Assembly: GCF_017876655.1 (NCBI RefSeq)
Contig: NZ_JAGIOK010000001.1
Coordinates: 2,790,001-2,854,000 of the forward strand
DNA length: 64,000 nucleotides
Origin: Microbacterium imperiale
GTDB lineage: Bacteria > Actinomycetota > Actinomycetes > Actinomycetales > Microbacteriaceae
Direction: 5' to 3'
Position numbers and translations under genes: made by a program. Of this stretch, positions 42,798 through 51,833 are shown piece after piece. Every line of letters begins with the position of its first letter. Within the stretch, counting starts at the first letter, position 1. Below the pieces are notes generated by a model. That model worked only from the letters and a program-made list of their open reading frames with translations, did not search any database and had not been told where the DNA came from.

Positions 42798-43901
42798 TCA
42801 CCGCGGCGCGGACGCGCCGGCCGGCGCGAGGTCGGCCATGATCGCGCGCACGGCGTCGCGGCCCGCGCGGTTGGCGCCGACGGTGGACTGCGACGGGCCG
42901 TACCCGATGAGGAAGAGGCGCGGCTCGTCGATCGACCGACCGTTCGCGACGCGGACGCCGCCGGCCGGCGTCCGCAGGCCGAGGGGCGCGAGATGGGGGA
43001 TGTCGGCTCGGAAGCCGGTCGCCCACAGGATCGCGTCGGCGCGTTGGAACGACCCGTCCGGCATGCGGATGCCGTCGGGCTCGATCCGCTCGAACATCGG
43101 ATGCCGCACGAGCACGCCCCGCGCCTGCGCCGACTCGGCCCAGCGGTTCCAGTGCAAGCCCGTCACCGAGATGACGCTGCCGGGCGGCAGGCCCCGCCGC
43201 ACCCGCTCCTCGACCCCGGCGATCGCGGCGATGCGGGCCGCGGTGTCGAAGTCACCGGCATCCCACCGCAGCTCCTCGCGCGTCACCCAGAACGTGTCGG
43301 CGACGTGCGAGATCTCATCGAGCAGCTGGATGGCCGAGATTCCGGCACCGACGATGACGACCCGCTGGCCGGCGAAGCGGTCGGCCGCGACGTAGTCGTG
43401 CACGTGCAGCTGACGCCCGCGGAAGCTGTCTGCGCCCGGATACCGCGGCCAGAACGGGCGCCGCCAGGTCCCGGTCGCGTTGACGACCCACCGCGCCGAC
43501 CAGTCGCCGTCGTCGGTGGTCACGCGCAGCCGGCCGCGGGGGTCGTCGTCCTCGCGCTCGACCCGCCGTACCTCGACGGGGCGGTGCACCCGCAGGTCGA
43601 ACCGCCGCTCGTACTCGTCGAAATAGGCCGGCAGCACGGAGCGCGCCGACGCCCGCGGGTCGGCCGGCGGGACGGCGAACCCGGGGAGCTCGTGGATGCC
43701 GTTGACCGTCTCCATGCGCAGCGACTCCCAGCGGTGCTGCCACGCGCCGCCGGGCGCGGCCTCGGCATCGAGGACGACGAAGGTCCGCTCGGCGGCCCCG
43801 GAGCCGACGGGCCCGAAGCCGCGGCGCCGCAGGTGGTAGGCGGCCGACAGCCCGGCCTGCCCCGCTCCGATGACGACGACATCGACGGGCACGGCATCCA
43901 T
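42798..43901 (-). CDS. Flavin-containing monooxygenase-like oxidoreductase
   Basis: A 367-residue two-dinucleotide-binding protein. The FAD motif is VVVIGAGQAGLSAAYHLRRR at 8-27 and the NADPH motif is VIVGAGISAIQLLDEI near 178-193; between them NATGTWRRPFWPRYPG corresponds to the FMO-specific region, and WATGFRADIPHL near 316 is the ATG motif typical of FMO, CzcO and Baeyer-Villiger groups. It likely oxygenates a small nucleophilic or ketone substrate with NADPH and O2; none is evident. ATG 43901 is taken; a GTG at 43892 has better spacing from GGAG. Divergent from dnaX. Confidence 0.86.
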   Translation of the reverse strand: MDAVPVDVVVIGAGQAGLSAAYHLRRRGFGPVGSGAAERTFVVLDAEAAPGGAWQHRWESLRMETVNGIHELPGFAVPPADPRASARSVLPAYFDEYERRFDLRVHRPVEVRRVEREDDDPRGRLRVTTDDGDWSARWVVNATGTWRRPFWPRYPGADSFRGRQLHVHDYVAADRFAGQRVVIVGAGISAIQLLDEISHVADTFWVTREELRWDAGDFDTAARIAAIAGVEERVRRGLPPGSVISVTGLHWNRWAESAQARGVLVRHPMFERIEPDGIRMPDGSFQRADAILWATGFRADIPHLAPLGLRTPAGGVRVANGRSIDEPRLFLIGYGPSQSTVGANRAGRDAVRAIMADLAPAGASAPR

Positions 43902-43989
43902 GCTCCGTGCAACCGTTGCGCTCGCCGCGCTGTTCCCGCCCGGCGCCGGAGGGGTGGATGCCGGCAGGACCCATGTCGGCGGTTCGCCG

Positions 43990-44001
43990 TAGTCTGTTCG
44001 G
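43990..44001 (+). promoter_or_regulatory. Leaderless promoter of dnaX
   Basis: TAGTCT at 43990-43995 ends 6 bases before the GTG at 44002. Confidence 0.55.
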
Positions 44002-46296
44002 GTGACCACCGCCCTCTACCGCCGCTACCGTCCCGAAGCGTTCGGCGAGATGATCGGCCAGTCGCAGGTGACCGAACCCCTGATGACGGCGCTGCGCTCC
44101 GACCGCGTCGGGCATGCCTATCTGTTCTCCGGACCGCGCGGGTGCGGCAAGACCACCTCGGCGCGCATCCTCGCCCGCTGCCTCAACTGCGCACAGGGGC
44201 CCACCGACACCCCGTGCGGCACGTGCGACAGCTGCGTCGAGCTCAGCCGCGGCGGCGGGGGATCGCTCGACGTCGTCGAGATCGACGCGGCATCCCACAA
44301 CGGTGTCGACGACGCGCGCGACCTGCGCGAGCGCGCCGTGTTCGCGCCGGCCCGCGACCGGTTCAAGATCTTCATCCTCGACGAGGCGCACATGGTGACG
44401 GCGCAGGGCTTCAACGCCCTGCTGAAGCTCGTCGAAGAGCCGCCCGCGCACGTGAAGTTCATCTTCGCCACGACCGAGCCCGAGAAGGTCATCGGCACGA
44501 TCCGCTCGCGCACCCACCACTACCCGTTCCGGCTCGTCGCACCCGCCGCGATGCTCGAGTACGTCGAGCAGCTCTGCGCCCAGGAGGGCGTGCAGGTCGA
44601 AGCCGGCGTGCTGCCGCTCGTCGTGCGCGCCGGGGGAGGGTCGCCGCGAGACACGCTGTCCCTGCTCGATCAGCTGATCGCCGGCTCCGACGACGGGGCC
44701 GTCGCCTACGAGCGCGCCGTCGCACTGCTCGGCTACACCCACGCCGAGCTGCTCGACGAGGTCGTCGGCGCCTTCGGTGCGATCGACGCCGCGGCAGCCT
44801 TCGCCGCGGTCGACCGCGTCATCCAGACCGGGCAGGATCCGCGGCGCTTCGTCGACGATCTGCTCGAACGGCTGCGCGACCTCATCATCGTCTCGGCCAC
44901 CGGTCAGGGAGCCTCTGCCGTGCTGCGCGGCGTGTCGGCCGAAGAGCTCGAGCGCATGGATCGTCAGGCGGCGCTGTTCGGCACCGACCGGCTCTCGCGC
45001 ACCGCCGACCTCGTCGTCTCCGCTCTCGACGAGATGTCGGGGGCCACCTCGCCGCGTCTGCAGCTCGAGCTGCTCGTCGCGCGTGTGCTGGCCGCTGCCC
45101 AGCACGCGGTACCGGCGACGAGCGGCGCCCCGGTCGCGGCAGCCCCGGCCTCGTCGGCGGCATCGGCGCCCGCCGCGTCTTCGTCGCCGGCCGCGCCGCC
45201 GCGCATCGTCACGCCCGCCTCGCCCGCACCGACGACCGCAGCGCCGTCCGCCCCGGCCTCGGCGGCCACGCCTACCCCCGCCACGCCGGCCCAGACCGCC
45301 CCGGGCGCCCCGTCGCCGTCCAGCGGGTCGGATGCTGCGCCCGCCGAGCCCCGCGACCCGTCGTCGGTCACGCTCGGACAGATGCGCGACGCGTGGCCCG
45401 AGGTGCTGCAGCGGCTCGAGTCCGTCAGTCGCACGTCGTGGATGATCGCCTCGGTCGCCTCGCCCGTCGCGTTCTCTGAGACGGGTGTGCTGACGCTGTC
45501 GTTCCAGAGCCACTCCGACGTCCTGCAGTTCAAGAAGCTCAACGCCGGAAAGGGGCCGAGCGAAGACCTGCGCGGTGCCATCCTCAGTGTCCTCGGCGTG
45601 CGCGTGAAGTACGTCGCCCGGCACGACTCCGACCCCGGCGGCGGCCCGGCCCCCGGCGGTCCGGCCCCGACCGCTCCCGGTGGTGAACCCGGCGGCGACG
45701 CTCGTCCGCAGCCCGAGGGGCGCCCGGCGCCATCCGCTCCGCCCGCGCGGGGAGCGTCGGAAACGTCGGGGCAGCCCGCCGCCCGGACGACGGTCCCCGC
45801 GGCCGCGGCGGCACCGGGAGGACGAGCGGGCGGGGCGCCCGCACGTGGCGCTGCCTACGCCGCGCCCGTGACCGAGTGGGCGGTGGCTCCCATCCCGCAG
45901 GGCGAACCGGTCGCGCAGCTCGCCGTCGACGACGAGCCCGAGGATGCCGTCGTCGCACCGCGTCGCACGCTGACGGCACCCCACGACGGCGACATCGACC
46001 GGTATCCCGATCCGCTGCCGCCGATCGACGAAGAAGATCGCGACGACCCGCCGCCCCCGATCGACGACGAGGCTCCGCTGCCGCCGCGCGCGCCGGCCGC
46101 CGTCGAGCGGCCCGCACCCGAGCGTGCGTCGCCCGCGTCGTCCGCAGCGCCCGCACCGACCGCGGCGGCGGCGCCCGAGCGGTCCGCGCCACGGCGCGGC
46201 GGCATCGAGCGCTACGGCGAGGCCGTCGTCCGCCAGATGCTCGGCGCCACCTTCGTCCGCGAAGAGCCCTTCACCTCACCCACGAGATTCGGATAA
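44002..46296 (+). CDS. dnaX: DNA polymerase III subunit gamma/tau
   Basis: A 764-residue clamp-loader ATPase. N-terminal AAA+ core with LYRRYRPEAFGEMIGQ at 5-20, Walker A GPRGCGKTT at 44-52, a zinc module with Cys60, Cys72, Cys75 and Cys78, Walker B ILDEAHMV near 128-135 and sensor 1 FATTEPEKV. From about residue 370 a long Ala/Pro-rich linker leads to a tau-like domain (about 455-535), a second disordered stretch and a conserved C-terminal tail GGIERYGEAVVRQMLGA. No A-rich frameshift site is obvious. It loads the sliding clamp and couples the polymerases. recR starts three bases after the stop. Confidence 0.96.
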   Translation: MTTALYRRYRPEAFGEMIGQSQVTEPLMTALRSDRVGHAYLFSGPRGCGKTTSARILARCLNCAQGPTDTPCGTCDSCVELSRGGGGSLDVVEIDAASHNGVDDARDLRERAVFAPARDRFKIFILDEAHMVTAQGFNALLKLVEEPPAHVKFIFATTEPEKVIGTIRSRTHHYPFRLVAPAAMLEYVEQLCAQEGVQVEAGVLPLVVRAGGGSPRDTLSLLDQLIAGSDDGAVAYERAVALLGYTHAELLDEVVGAFGAIDAAAAFAAVDRVIQTGQDPRRFVDDLLERLRDLIIVSATGQGASAVLRGVSAEELERMDRQAALFGTDRLSRTADLVVSALDEMSGATSPRLQLELLVARVLAAAQHAVPATSGAPVAAAPASSAASAPAASSSPAAPPRIVTPASPAPTTAAPSAPASAATPTPATPAQTAPGAPSPSSGSDAAPAEPRDPSSVTLGQMRDAWPEVLQRLESVSRTSWMIASVASPVAFSETGVLTLSFQSHSDVLQFKKLNAGKGPSEDLRGAILSVLGVRVKYVARHDSDPGGGPAPGGPAPTAPGGEPGGDARPQPEGRPAPSAPPARGASETSGQPAARTTVPAAAAAPGGRAGGAPARGAAYAAPVTEWAVAPIPQGEPVAQLAVDDEPEDAVVAPRRTLTAPHDGDIDRYPDPLPPIDEEDRDDPPPPIDDEAPLPPRAPAAVERPAPERASPASSAAPAPTAAAAPERSAPRRGGIERYGEAVVRQMLGATFVREEPFTSPTRFG

Positions 46297-46299
46297 GCC

Positions 46300-46893
46300 A
46301 TGTACGACGGCATCGTCCAGGACCTCATCGACGAGTTCGGCCGCCTGCCCGGCATCGGGCCGAAGTCGGCGCAGCGCATCGCGTTCCACATCCTCCAGAC
46401 GCCCACCTTCGACGTCTCGAAGCTCTCGCACCTGCTGGGCGAGCTGCGCGAGCGGGTGCGCTTCTGCGAGCTGTGCGGCAACGTCTCCGAGCAGGAGCGC
46501 TGCGCCATCTGCCGTGACCCTCGTCGCGACGGGTCCTTCATCTGCGTGGTCGAAGACGCGAAGGACGTCGCCGCCATCGAGCGCACCCGCGAGTTCCGCG
46601 GGCTGTACCACGTGCTCGGCGGCGCGATCAGTCCCATCGGCGGCGTCGGCCCCGACGATCTGCGCATCGCGCAGCTCATGCAGCGCCTCGCCGACGGCAC
46701 GGTGCAAGAGGTCATCCTCGCCACCAACCCGAACCTCGAGGGCGAGGCGACGGCGACCTACCTCAGCCGGCTGCTGACGACCCTCGAGATCCGCGTCACG
46801 CGTCTCGCGTCGGGGCTGCCCGTCGGCGGCGACCTCGAGTACGCCGACGAGGTGACCCTCGGACGCGCCTTCGAGGGCCGCCGCCAGCTCTGA
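46300..46893 (+). CDS. recR: Recombination mediator RecR
   Basis: A 197-residue RecR. N-terminal helix-hairpin-helix [20 protein letters not shown] at 9-28, a zinc finger with Cys56, Cys59, Cys68 and Cys71, a Toprim domain with [16 protein letters not shown] near 84-99 and a C-terminal Walker B-like [12 protein letters not shown] near 140. RecR with RecO and RecF helps load RecA at gaps. It follows dnaX after three bases, a classical dnaX-recR arrangement, and both are surely co-transcribed. Confidence 0.97.
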   Translation: MYDGIVQDLIDEFGRLPGIGPKSAQRIAFHILQTPTFDVSKLSHLLGELRERVRFCELCGNVSEQERCAICRDPRRDGSFICVVEDAKDVAAIERTREFRGLYHVLGGAISPIGGVGPDDLRIAQLMQRLADGTVQEVILATNPNLEGEATATYLSRLLTTLEIRVTRLASGLPVGGDLEYADEVTLGRAFEGRRQL

Positions 46894-46913
46894 CGACGAC
46901 CCTCGAAGCGGCC

Positions 46914-49058
46914 TCAGCCCTCGGCCGGGGCGTCCGCGAGCCCGACCACGTCGAGAAGCCAGGCCAGCTCGAAGGCCCGCTCGCGCCAGGAGTTGTAGCG
47001 CCCGCTGACGCCGCCGTGGCCGGCTGACATCTCGCACTTGAGCAGCGCGTCGGCGCCGACCTCGCGCAGGCGAGCGACCCACTTCGCCGGCTCGACGTAC
47101 AGCACGCGCGTGTCGTTGAGCGAGGTCACGGCCAGGATCCGCGGGTAGGTCGCGCCCTCGCGGACGTTCTCGTACGGCGAGTACGACTTCATGTAGGCGT
47201 ACACCTCGGCGTCGTGCAGCGGGTCGCCCCATTCGTCCCACTCGATGACCGTCAGCGGCAACGACGGGTCGAGGATCGTCGTGAGCGCGTCGACGAAGGG
47301 CACCGCCGCCAGGATGCCGGCGAACAGCTCGGGGGCGAGGTTGGCCACGGCGCCCATGAGCAGTCCGCCCGCCGAGCCGCCCTCGGCCACGAGTCGATCG
47401 GGTGAGGTGTAGCCGGTGTCGACGAGGTGGCGGGCCACGGTGACGAAGTCGGTGAAGGTGTTGCGCTTGTGCAGCAGCTTGCCCTCCTCGTACCACTGGC
47501 GGCCCATCTCACCGCCGCCGCGAACGTGCGCGACGGCGAAGACGACGCCGCGGTCGAGCAGCGACAGCCGTGCCACCGACATCGCCGGGTCGATGGAGTG
47601 CTCGTACGAGCCGTAGCCGTAGAGGTGCAGCGCGCGCGGACCGGCATCCGTCGCGGTGGGGTCGCCGAATGAGCGCTTCCACACCACCGAGACCGGGATG
47701 CGGGTGCCGTCGTCGGCGACGGCCCACACGCGCCGCTGCTCGTAGTCCTCCGGCTCATAGCCGCCCAGCACCGGCTGGCGCTTGCGCAGCAGCAGCTCGC
47801 CGGTCTCGACGACGTAGTCGTAGACGGCGGCGGGCGTCACGAACGAGCCGTACCCGAGCCGGATCACCGGCGGGGCCCATTCGGGGTTCCCGCCCGAACC
47901 GACCGTGTACAGCGGCTCGGGGAAGGCGAGCTCGTCGACCGACCCGCTCGCGTAGTCGAAGACGCCGAGTCGTTGCAGCCCCTCGCGGCGGTACCCGAGC
48001 AGCGCCCAGTCCCGGAACGTCGACAGCCCCTCCAGTCGGCGTCCGGGCTCGTGCGCGAGCACGACCTCGCGTGCACCGGTCGGGTCGGCGGCGGCGACGC
48101 GGACGAGCTCGAAGTCCAGCGCGCCGTCGTTGTGCAGGATGTACAGCACGTCCTCGCCGCCGACGACCGCATGCGACAGCGAGTACTCGACTCCCTCGCG
48201 CCGCGGCCACACCGACCGGGGCTCGGCCCGCAGATCGTCGGCCGGCACGAGGAACTCCTCGCTCGTGATCGACGAGCCGACCTCGATCACGAGGTAGCGG
48301 TCGCTGCGGGTGAAGCCCGCACCCACCCAGTAGCGCTCGTCCGGCTCGTGGAAGAGGCGCTGATCGGATGCCGGCTCGGTGCCGATCTCGTGCAGCCACA
48401 CCGTGTCGGGGCGCCAGGCGTCATCGACGGTCGAGTACACGACGAAGCGGCCGTCGGGAGACAGCGAAGCGCCGGCGAAGGTACCGGGGATCTCGTCGGG
48501 CAGCGTGCGGCCGGTCGCGATGTCACGGATGCGCAGGGTGTACCGCTCGTCGCCCTCGGTGTCGATGCCGTACAGCAGCAGCGAGCCGTCGTTCGACACC
48601 TCGAAGCTGCCGAGCGAGAAGAACTCGGCGCCCTCGGCCTCGGCGTTGCCGTCGAGCAGCACCTGCTCGCCGGGCACGTCGACGCCGGGCTCGAGCAGCG
48701 GGGGCGTCCAGTCGTCGGCGGACGCGAGGGGAGCACGGCAGTGGATGCCGTACTGGCTGCCCTCCACGGTCCGGCTGTAGTACCACCAGTCGCCACGACG
48801 CGAGGGCACGGACAGGTCGGTCTCGAGCGTGCGGCCCTTGATCTCGTCGAAGATGCGATCGCGCAGGCCGGCGAGGTGGGCGGTGCGGGCGTCGGTGTAC
48901 GCGTTCTCGGCTTCGAGATGAGCCAGGACCTCCGCGTCGTCCTTCGCGCGGAACCACTCGTACCGGTCGACGAACTCGTCGCCGTGATGCCGGCGTCGGT
49001 GCTCGCGGACGGGGGCGATCGGGGCGGGCAGCGGTGCGGTGTCGCGGGAATCGGTCAC
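46914..49058 (-). CDS. ptrB: Prolyl oligopeptidase family serine peptidase (oligopeptidase B)
   Basis: A 714-residue S9A peptidase: N-terminal seven-bladed propeller (about 75-430, with DEFVDRYEWFRAKDDAEV before it) and a C-terminal alpha/beta hydrolase. The nucleophile lies in GGSAGGLLMG near 559; the His is in SAGHGGVSGRYNS near 690, with the Asp between them near 645. The acidic residues that give oligopeptidase B its preference for cleavage after Arg/Lys seem present, but this is not certain. It is cytosolic and trims peptides under about 30 residues. GTG 49058 lies 6 bases after a -10 TAGCGT on the minus strand. Convergent with recR. Confidence 0.93.
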   Translation of the reverse strand: MTDSRDTAPLPAPIAPVREHRRRHHGDEFVDRYEWFRAKDDAEVLAHLEAENAYTDARTAHLAGLRDRIFDEIKGRTLETDLSVPSRRGDWWYYSRTVEGSQYGIHCRAPLASADDWTPPLLEPGVDVPGEQVLLDGNAEAEGAEFFSLGSFEVSNDGSLLLYGIDTEGDERYTLRIRDIATGRTLPDEIPGTFAGASLSPDGRFVVYSTVDDAWRPDTVWLHEIGTEPASDQRLFHEPDERYWVGAGFTRSDRYLVIEVGSSITSEEFLVPADDLRAEPRSVWPRREGVEYSLSHAVVGGEDVLYILHNDGALDFELVRVAAADPTGAREVVLAHEPGRRLEGLSTFRDWALLGYRREGLQRLGVFDYASGSVDELAFPEPLYTVGSGGNPEWAPPVIRLGYGSFVTPAAVYDYVVETGELLLRKRQPVLGGYEPEDYEQRRVWAVADDGTRIPVSVVWKRSFGDPTATDAGPRALHLYGYGSYEHSIDPAMSVARLSLLDRGVVFAVAHVRGGGEMGRQWYEEGKLLHKRNTFTDFVTVARHLVDTGYTSPDRLVAEGGSAGGLLMGAVANLAPELFAGILAAVPFVDALTTILDPSLPLTVIEWDEWGDPLHDAEVYAYMKSYSPYENVREGATYPRILAVTSLNDTRVLYVEPAKWVARLREVGADALLKCEMSAGHGGVSGRYNSWRERAFELAWLLDVVGLADAPAEG

Positions 49059-49070
49059 CGTTCCACGCTA
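49059..49070 (-). promoter_or_regulatory. Leaderless promoter of the oligopeptidase gene
   Basis: On the minus strand TAGCGT (49070-49065) ends 6 bases before the GTG at 49058. Confidence 0.55.
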
Positions 49071-49148
49071 GTGCCGCGTCCGCGGTGCCCGGCCGGACGA
49101 TTGCCGGTCGCCCGCGTCGATGTGGCAGGATTCGATGGTCCGGTTGCC

Positions 49149-49170
49149 GGACCCTGAACAGACGGTGAAC
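49149..49170 (-). promoter_or_regulatory. PHO-box-like repeat upstream of the PiT gene
   Basis: On the minus strand GTTCACCGTCT (49170-49160) is followed in phase by GTTCAGGGTCC (49159-49149). The first unit has a perfect PhoP heptamer, the second only GTTCA. It lies about 90 bases before a phosphate transporter gene, which fits PhoP control, though with weaker evidence than the array at 4298. Confidence 0.45.
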
Positions 49171-49258
49171 TCTTCGTTCGCGCCCGCCGCGGCCGCGGCA
49201 TCCCGATCCGTCCTGCCGGACCCGCGTTCGCGGGGCCGCACGTCACAGAGAGCGCGCA

Positions 49259-50494
49259 GTGGAAACCGCTGTACTCATCCTTCTGCTGGTCATCGCACTG
49301 GCACTCTTCTTCGATTTCACCAACGGCTTCCACGACACGGCCAACGCCATGGCGACGCCGATCGCGACCGGGGCGCTCAAGCCGAAGGTCGCCGTGCTGC
49401 TGGCCGCCGGCCTCAACCTCGTCGGAGCCTTCCTGTCGACCGAGGTGGCCAAGACCGTCTCGCACGGCATCATCCATGAGGACCAGCTCGCTGCGACGGC
49501 CCTGCTGCCGCTGATCTTCGCCGGACTCATCGGCGCGATCACCTGGAACATGCTGACGTGGCTGCTGGGGCTGCCTTCGAGCTCGTCGCACGCGCTGTTC
49601 GGCGGCCTCATCGGAGCGACCCTCGTCGGCGTCGGCGCCATGGCGATCGACTTCGGGGTCGTGCTGAGCAAGATCATCCTGCCGGCGCTCATCGCCCCCG
49701 TGACCGCGGGCGTCATCGCCTTCACCGTGACGAAGGTCGCGTACGCCGTCACCCGCCGTTACGACGGCAAGCCGGACGGGCGCGACGGATTCCGCTGGGG
49801 TCAGATCTTCACCTCGTCGCTCGTCGCGCTCGCGCACGGCACCAACGATGCGCAGAAGACGATGGGCGTCATCACTCTGGCGCTCATCGCCGCGGGATGG
49901 CAGAGCGCCGAGCACGCCGAGCCGCAGCTGTGGGTCATCGTCGCGTGCGCCGTCACGATCGCCCTGGGCACCTACATGGGCGGCTGGCGCATCATCCGCA
50001 CGCTCGGCAAGGGGCTCACCGACGTCAAGCCCGCGCAGGGCTTCTCGGCCGAGGCGTCCACCGCGTCGACGATCCTCGCCTCGAGCGCCCTGGGCTTCGC
50101 GCTGTCGACGACGCAGGTGGCGTCGGGCTCGGTCATCGGCTCGGGGCTCGGGCGGCGCGGCTCGACCGTGCGGTGGCGCACCGCGGGCCGCATCGCGATC
50201 GGCTGGCTGCTCACCCTGCCGGCCTCGGGTGCCGTCGGCGCGCTCGCCGCGCTGCTGGTGGTGTGGTTCGGCGCGGTCGGCATCATCGTCGACGCGGTGC
50301 TCGCCGTCGCGATCGTCCTGGTGCTGTTCCTGCGGTCGCGTCGCGACGAGGTCCACGCCGGGAACGCGATGAGCGAGGTCGCCGACTCGGGTCTGGCCGT
50401 CGACGTGCCGTCCGATCCGCCGCCCACGCGCCGCCAGCGCCGTGAGAAGGCCGCTGCCGCCGCGCACACCCCGACGCGGGAGGAGGACCGATGA
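49259..50494 (+). CDS. Inorganic phosphate transporter, PiT family
   Basis: A 411-residue low-affinity phosphate:cation symporter with about ten helices. Both PiT signature repeats are seen: FDFTNGFHDTANAMATPIATG near 18-38 and ALAHGTNDAQKTMGVITLAL near 191-210, plus GLPSSSSHALFGGLIGA near 103-119. These loops bind phosphate with metal or protons. The GTG start has only AGAGAG upstream. The stop overlaps a small membrane protein gene (ATGA). A PHO-box-like repeat upstream suggests phosphate control like that of pitH2 in Streptomyces. Confidence 0.94.
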   Translation: METAVLILLLVIALALFFDFTNGFHDTANAMATPIATGALKPKVAVLLAAGLNLVGAFLSTEVAKTVSHGIIHEDQLAATALLPLIFAGLIGAITWNMLTWLLGLPSSSSHALFGGLIGATLVGVGAMAIDFGVVLSKIILPALIAPVTAGVIAFTVTKVAYAVTRRYDGKPDGRDGFRWGQIFTSSLVALAHGTNDAQKTMGVITLALIAAGWQSAEHAEPQLWVIVACAVTIALGTYMGGWRIIRTLGKGLTDVKPAQGFSAEASTASTILASSALGFALSTTQVASGSVIGSGLGRRGSTVRWRTAGRIAIGWLLTLPASGAVGALAALLVVWFGAVGIIVDAVLAVAIVLVLFLRSRRDEVHAGNAMSEVADSGLAVDVPSDPPPTRRQRREKAAAAAHTPTREEDR

Positions 50495-50826
50495 ACGTCT
50501 CGATCGACTGGCTCGCCTTCGTCCAGGTTTTCGCGGCCGCCATCTGCGGCGCCGTGCTCGTCGTCGGCTTCTACGCGCTGGGACTGCGCCTGCTCGTGCG
50601 GGCGGGCCGGGTGCCGGTGGTCGCCCCCGCGGAGTTCACCGACGCGATCGCCGTGATCAGCGAGAAGCAGGCCCGCCGCCGCGCGAAGGCCGCCGCCAAG
50701 GCCGCGAAGAAGAGCCCGCTCACCGCGGGACAGAAGCGCGTCGCATACATCGGCGCCGTCGGGGCGTTCGCTCTGTGCGGCCTCGCCGTGCTGGGCGGCA
50801 TCGTCCTCATCGTCGCGGGACGGTAG
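50491..50826 (+). CDS. Small membrane protein coupled to the PiT gene
   Basis: A 111-residue protein with helices near 9-32 and 86-108 flanking a basic, Lys/Ala-rich cytosolic loop (EKQARRRAKAAAKAAKKS). I recognise no named domain. The ATG overlaps the PiT stop by four bases (ATGA), so it is made together with the transporter and may be an accessory subunit or regulator; a TrkH/PhoU-type domain is absent. The mRNA likely ends before the next gene, which has its own promoter. Confidence 0.8.
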   Translation: MNVSIDWLAFVQVFAAAICGAVLVVGFYALGLRLLVRAGRVPVVAPAEFTDAIAVISEKQARRRAKAAAKAAKKSPLTAGQKRVAYIGAVGAFALCGLAVLGGIVLIVAGR

Positions 50827-50837
50827 GAGGCCCGTCC

Positions 50838-50849
50838 TAGGCTGACGGT
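50838..50849 (+). promoter_or_regulatory. Leaderless promoter of the CpdA-like gene
   Basis: TAGGCT at 50838-50843 ends 6 bases before the ATG at 50850. Confidence 0.55.
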
Positions 50850-51782
50850 ATGACCTCCCGCGAACCGTCCGACGCCCGCGTGCAATTCGGTCGCCACGCC
50901 CCGGCCGAGCACGTGATCGTCCACCTCAGCGACACGCACCTGCTCGCCGGCGGCGCCGCGCTCGGCGGCCGGTACGACGTCGAGGCGAACCTCGCGGCCA
51001 CGCTCGCCGCGGTCGAGCGCACCGGCGTGCGCCCCGACGCCCTCGTGTTCACCGGTGACCTCACCGACCTCGGTGAGCCCGACGCCTACCGACGGCTGCG
51101 CGATGCGGTCGAGCCGGTCGCCGAGCGGCTCGGCGCCCCGGTCGTGTGGGTGGCCGGCAACCACGATGAGCGTCCCGCGATGCGCGCGGGACTGATGGAT
51201 GCCGCGGCGCCGGGCGATCGTGACGACGCGCCGTTGACGGGTGTCTGGGACCTGCGCGGACTCCGGCTCGTCGCGCTCGATTCGACGGTGCCGGGATGGC
51301 ATCACGGGCAGATCGACGCCGATCAGCTCGCGTGGCTCGCGGAGGTTCTCGCCGAGCCGGCGCCCCACGGCACGATCCTCGCGCTGCACCACCCGCCGCT
51401 TCCGAGCCACATACCGTTCTTCGACATCCTCGAGCTGCGCGAGCAGGACGCCTTCGCCGACGTCATCCGCGGCACCGACGTGCGCGGCATCCTCGCCGGT
51501 CATCTGCATTACTCGACCTCGGGCACGTTCGCCGGTGTTCCCGTGAGCGTCGCGTCGGCGACCTGCTACACGATGAACCTGCAGCGCCCCGCCGCCGCGG
51601 TCAACGGCATGGATGCCGGCCAGGCCTTCCAGCTCGTGCACGTGTACGACGACGTGATCACCCACGCCGTCGTGCCCGTCGTCGAGGCCCCGACGGGCGA
51701 CTACTTCTCGGCCGAGTGGACCGCTCGCATGGCGGCCCTCACGCCGCAGGAGCGGCTCGAGGCTTTTTCGCGCAAGCGCTGA
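50850..51782 (+). CDS. cpdA: Metallophosphoesterase, cyclic nucleotide phosphodiesterase CpdA-like
   Basis: A 310-residue calcineurin-fold phosphoesterase of class III. All metal-site motifs are visible: VHLSDTHLL at 24-32, FTGDLTDLG near 67-75, WVAGNHDERP near 103-112, LALHHPPLPS near 178-187 and ILAGHLHYS near 215-223. It resembles mycobacterial Rv0805 and CpdA, which cleave 3',5'-cAMP or related nucleotides; 2',3'-cyclic nucleotides or phospholipid headgroups are alternatives. No signal peptide, so it is cytosolic. The ATG is leaderless. It follows the phosphate transporter unit and may help recycle phosphate. Confidence 0.88.
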   Translation: MTSREPSDARVQFGRHAPAEHVIVHLSDTHLLAGGAALGGRYDVEANLAATLAAVERTGVRPDALVFTGDLTDLGEPDAYRRLRDAVEPVAERLGAPVVWVAGNHDERPAMRAGLMDAAAPGDRDDAPLTGVWDLRGLRLVALDSTVPGWHHGQIDADQLAWLAEVLAEPAPHGTILALHHPPLPSHIPFFDILELREQDAFADVIRGTDVRGILAGHLHYSTSGTFAGVPVSVASATCYTMNLQRPAAAVNGMDAGQAFQLVHVYDDVITHAVVPVVEAPTGDYFSAEWTARMAALTPQERLEAFSRKR

Positions 51783-51783
51783 G

Positions 51784-51789
51784 TAGGCT
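51784..51789 (+). promoter_or_regulatory. -10 element of aspA
   Basis: TAGGCT at 51784-51789 gives a leader of about 38 nt that carries AAGGA before the ATG at 51834. Confidence 0.48.
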
Positions 51790-51833
51790 GGGAGCGTCCC
51801 TCCCATCGCCGTGAGACCCACAAGGACCCGTGC

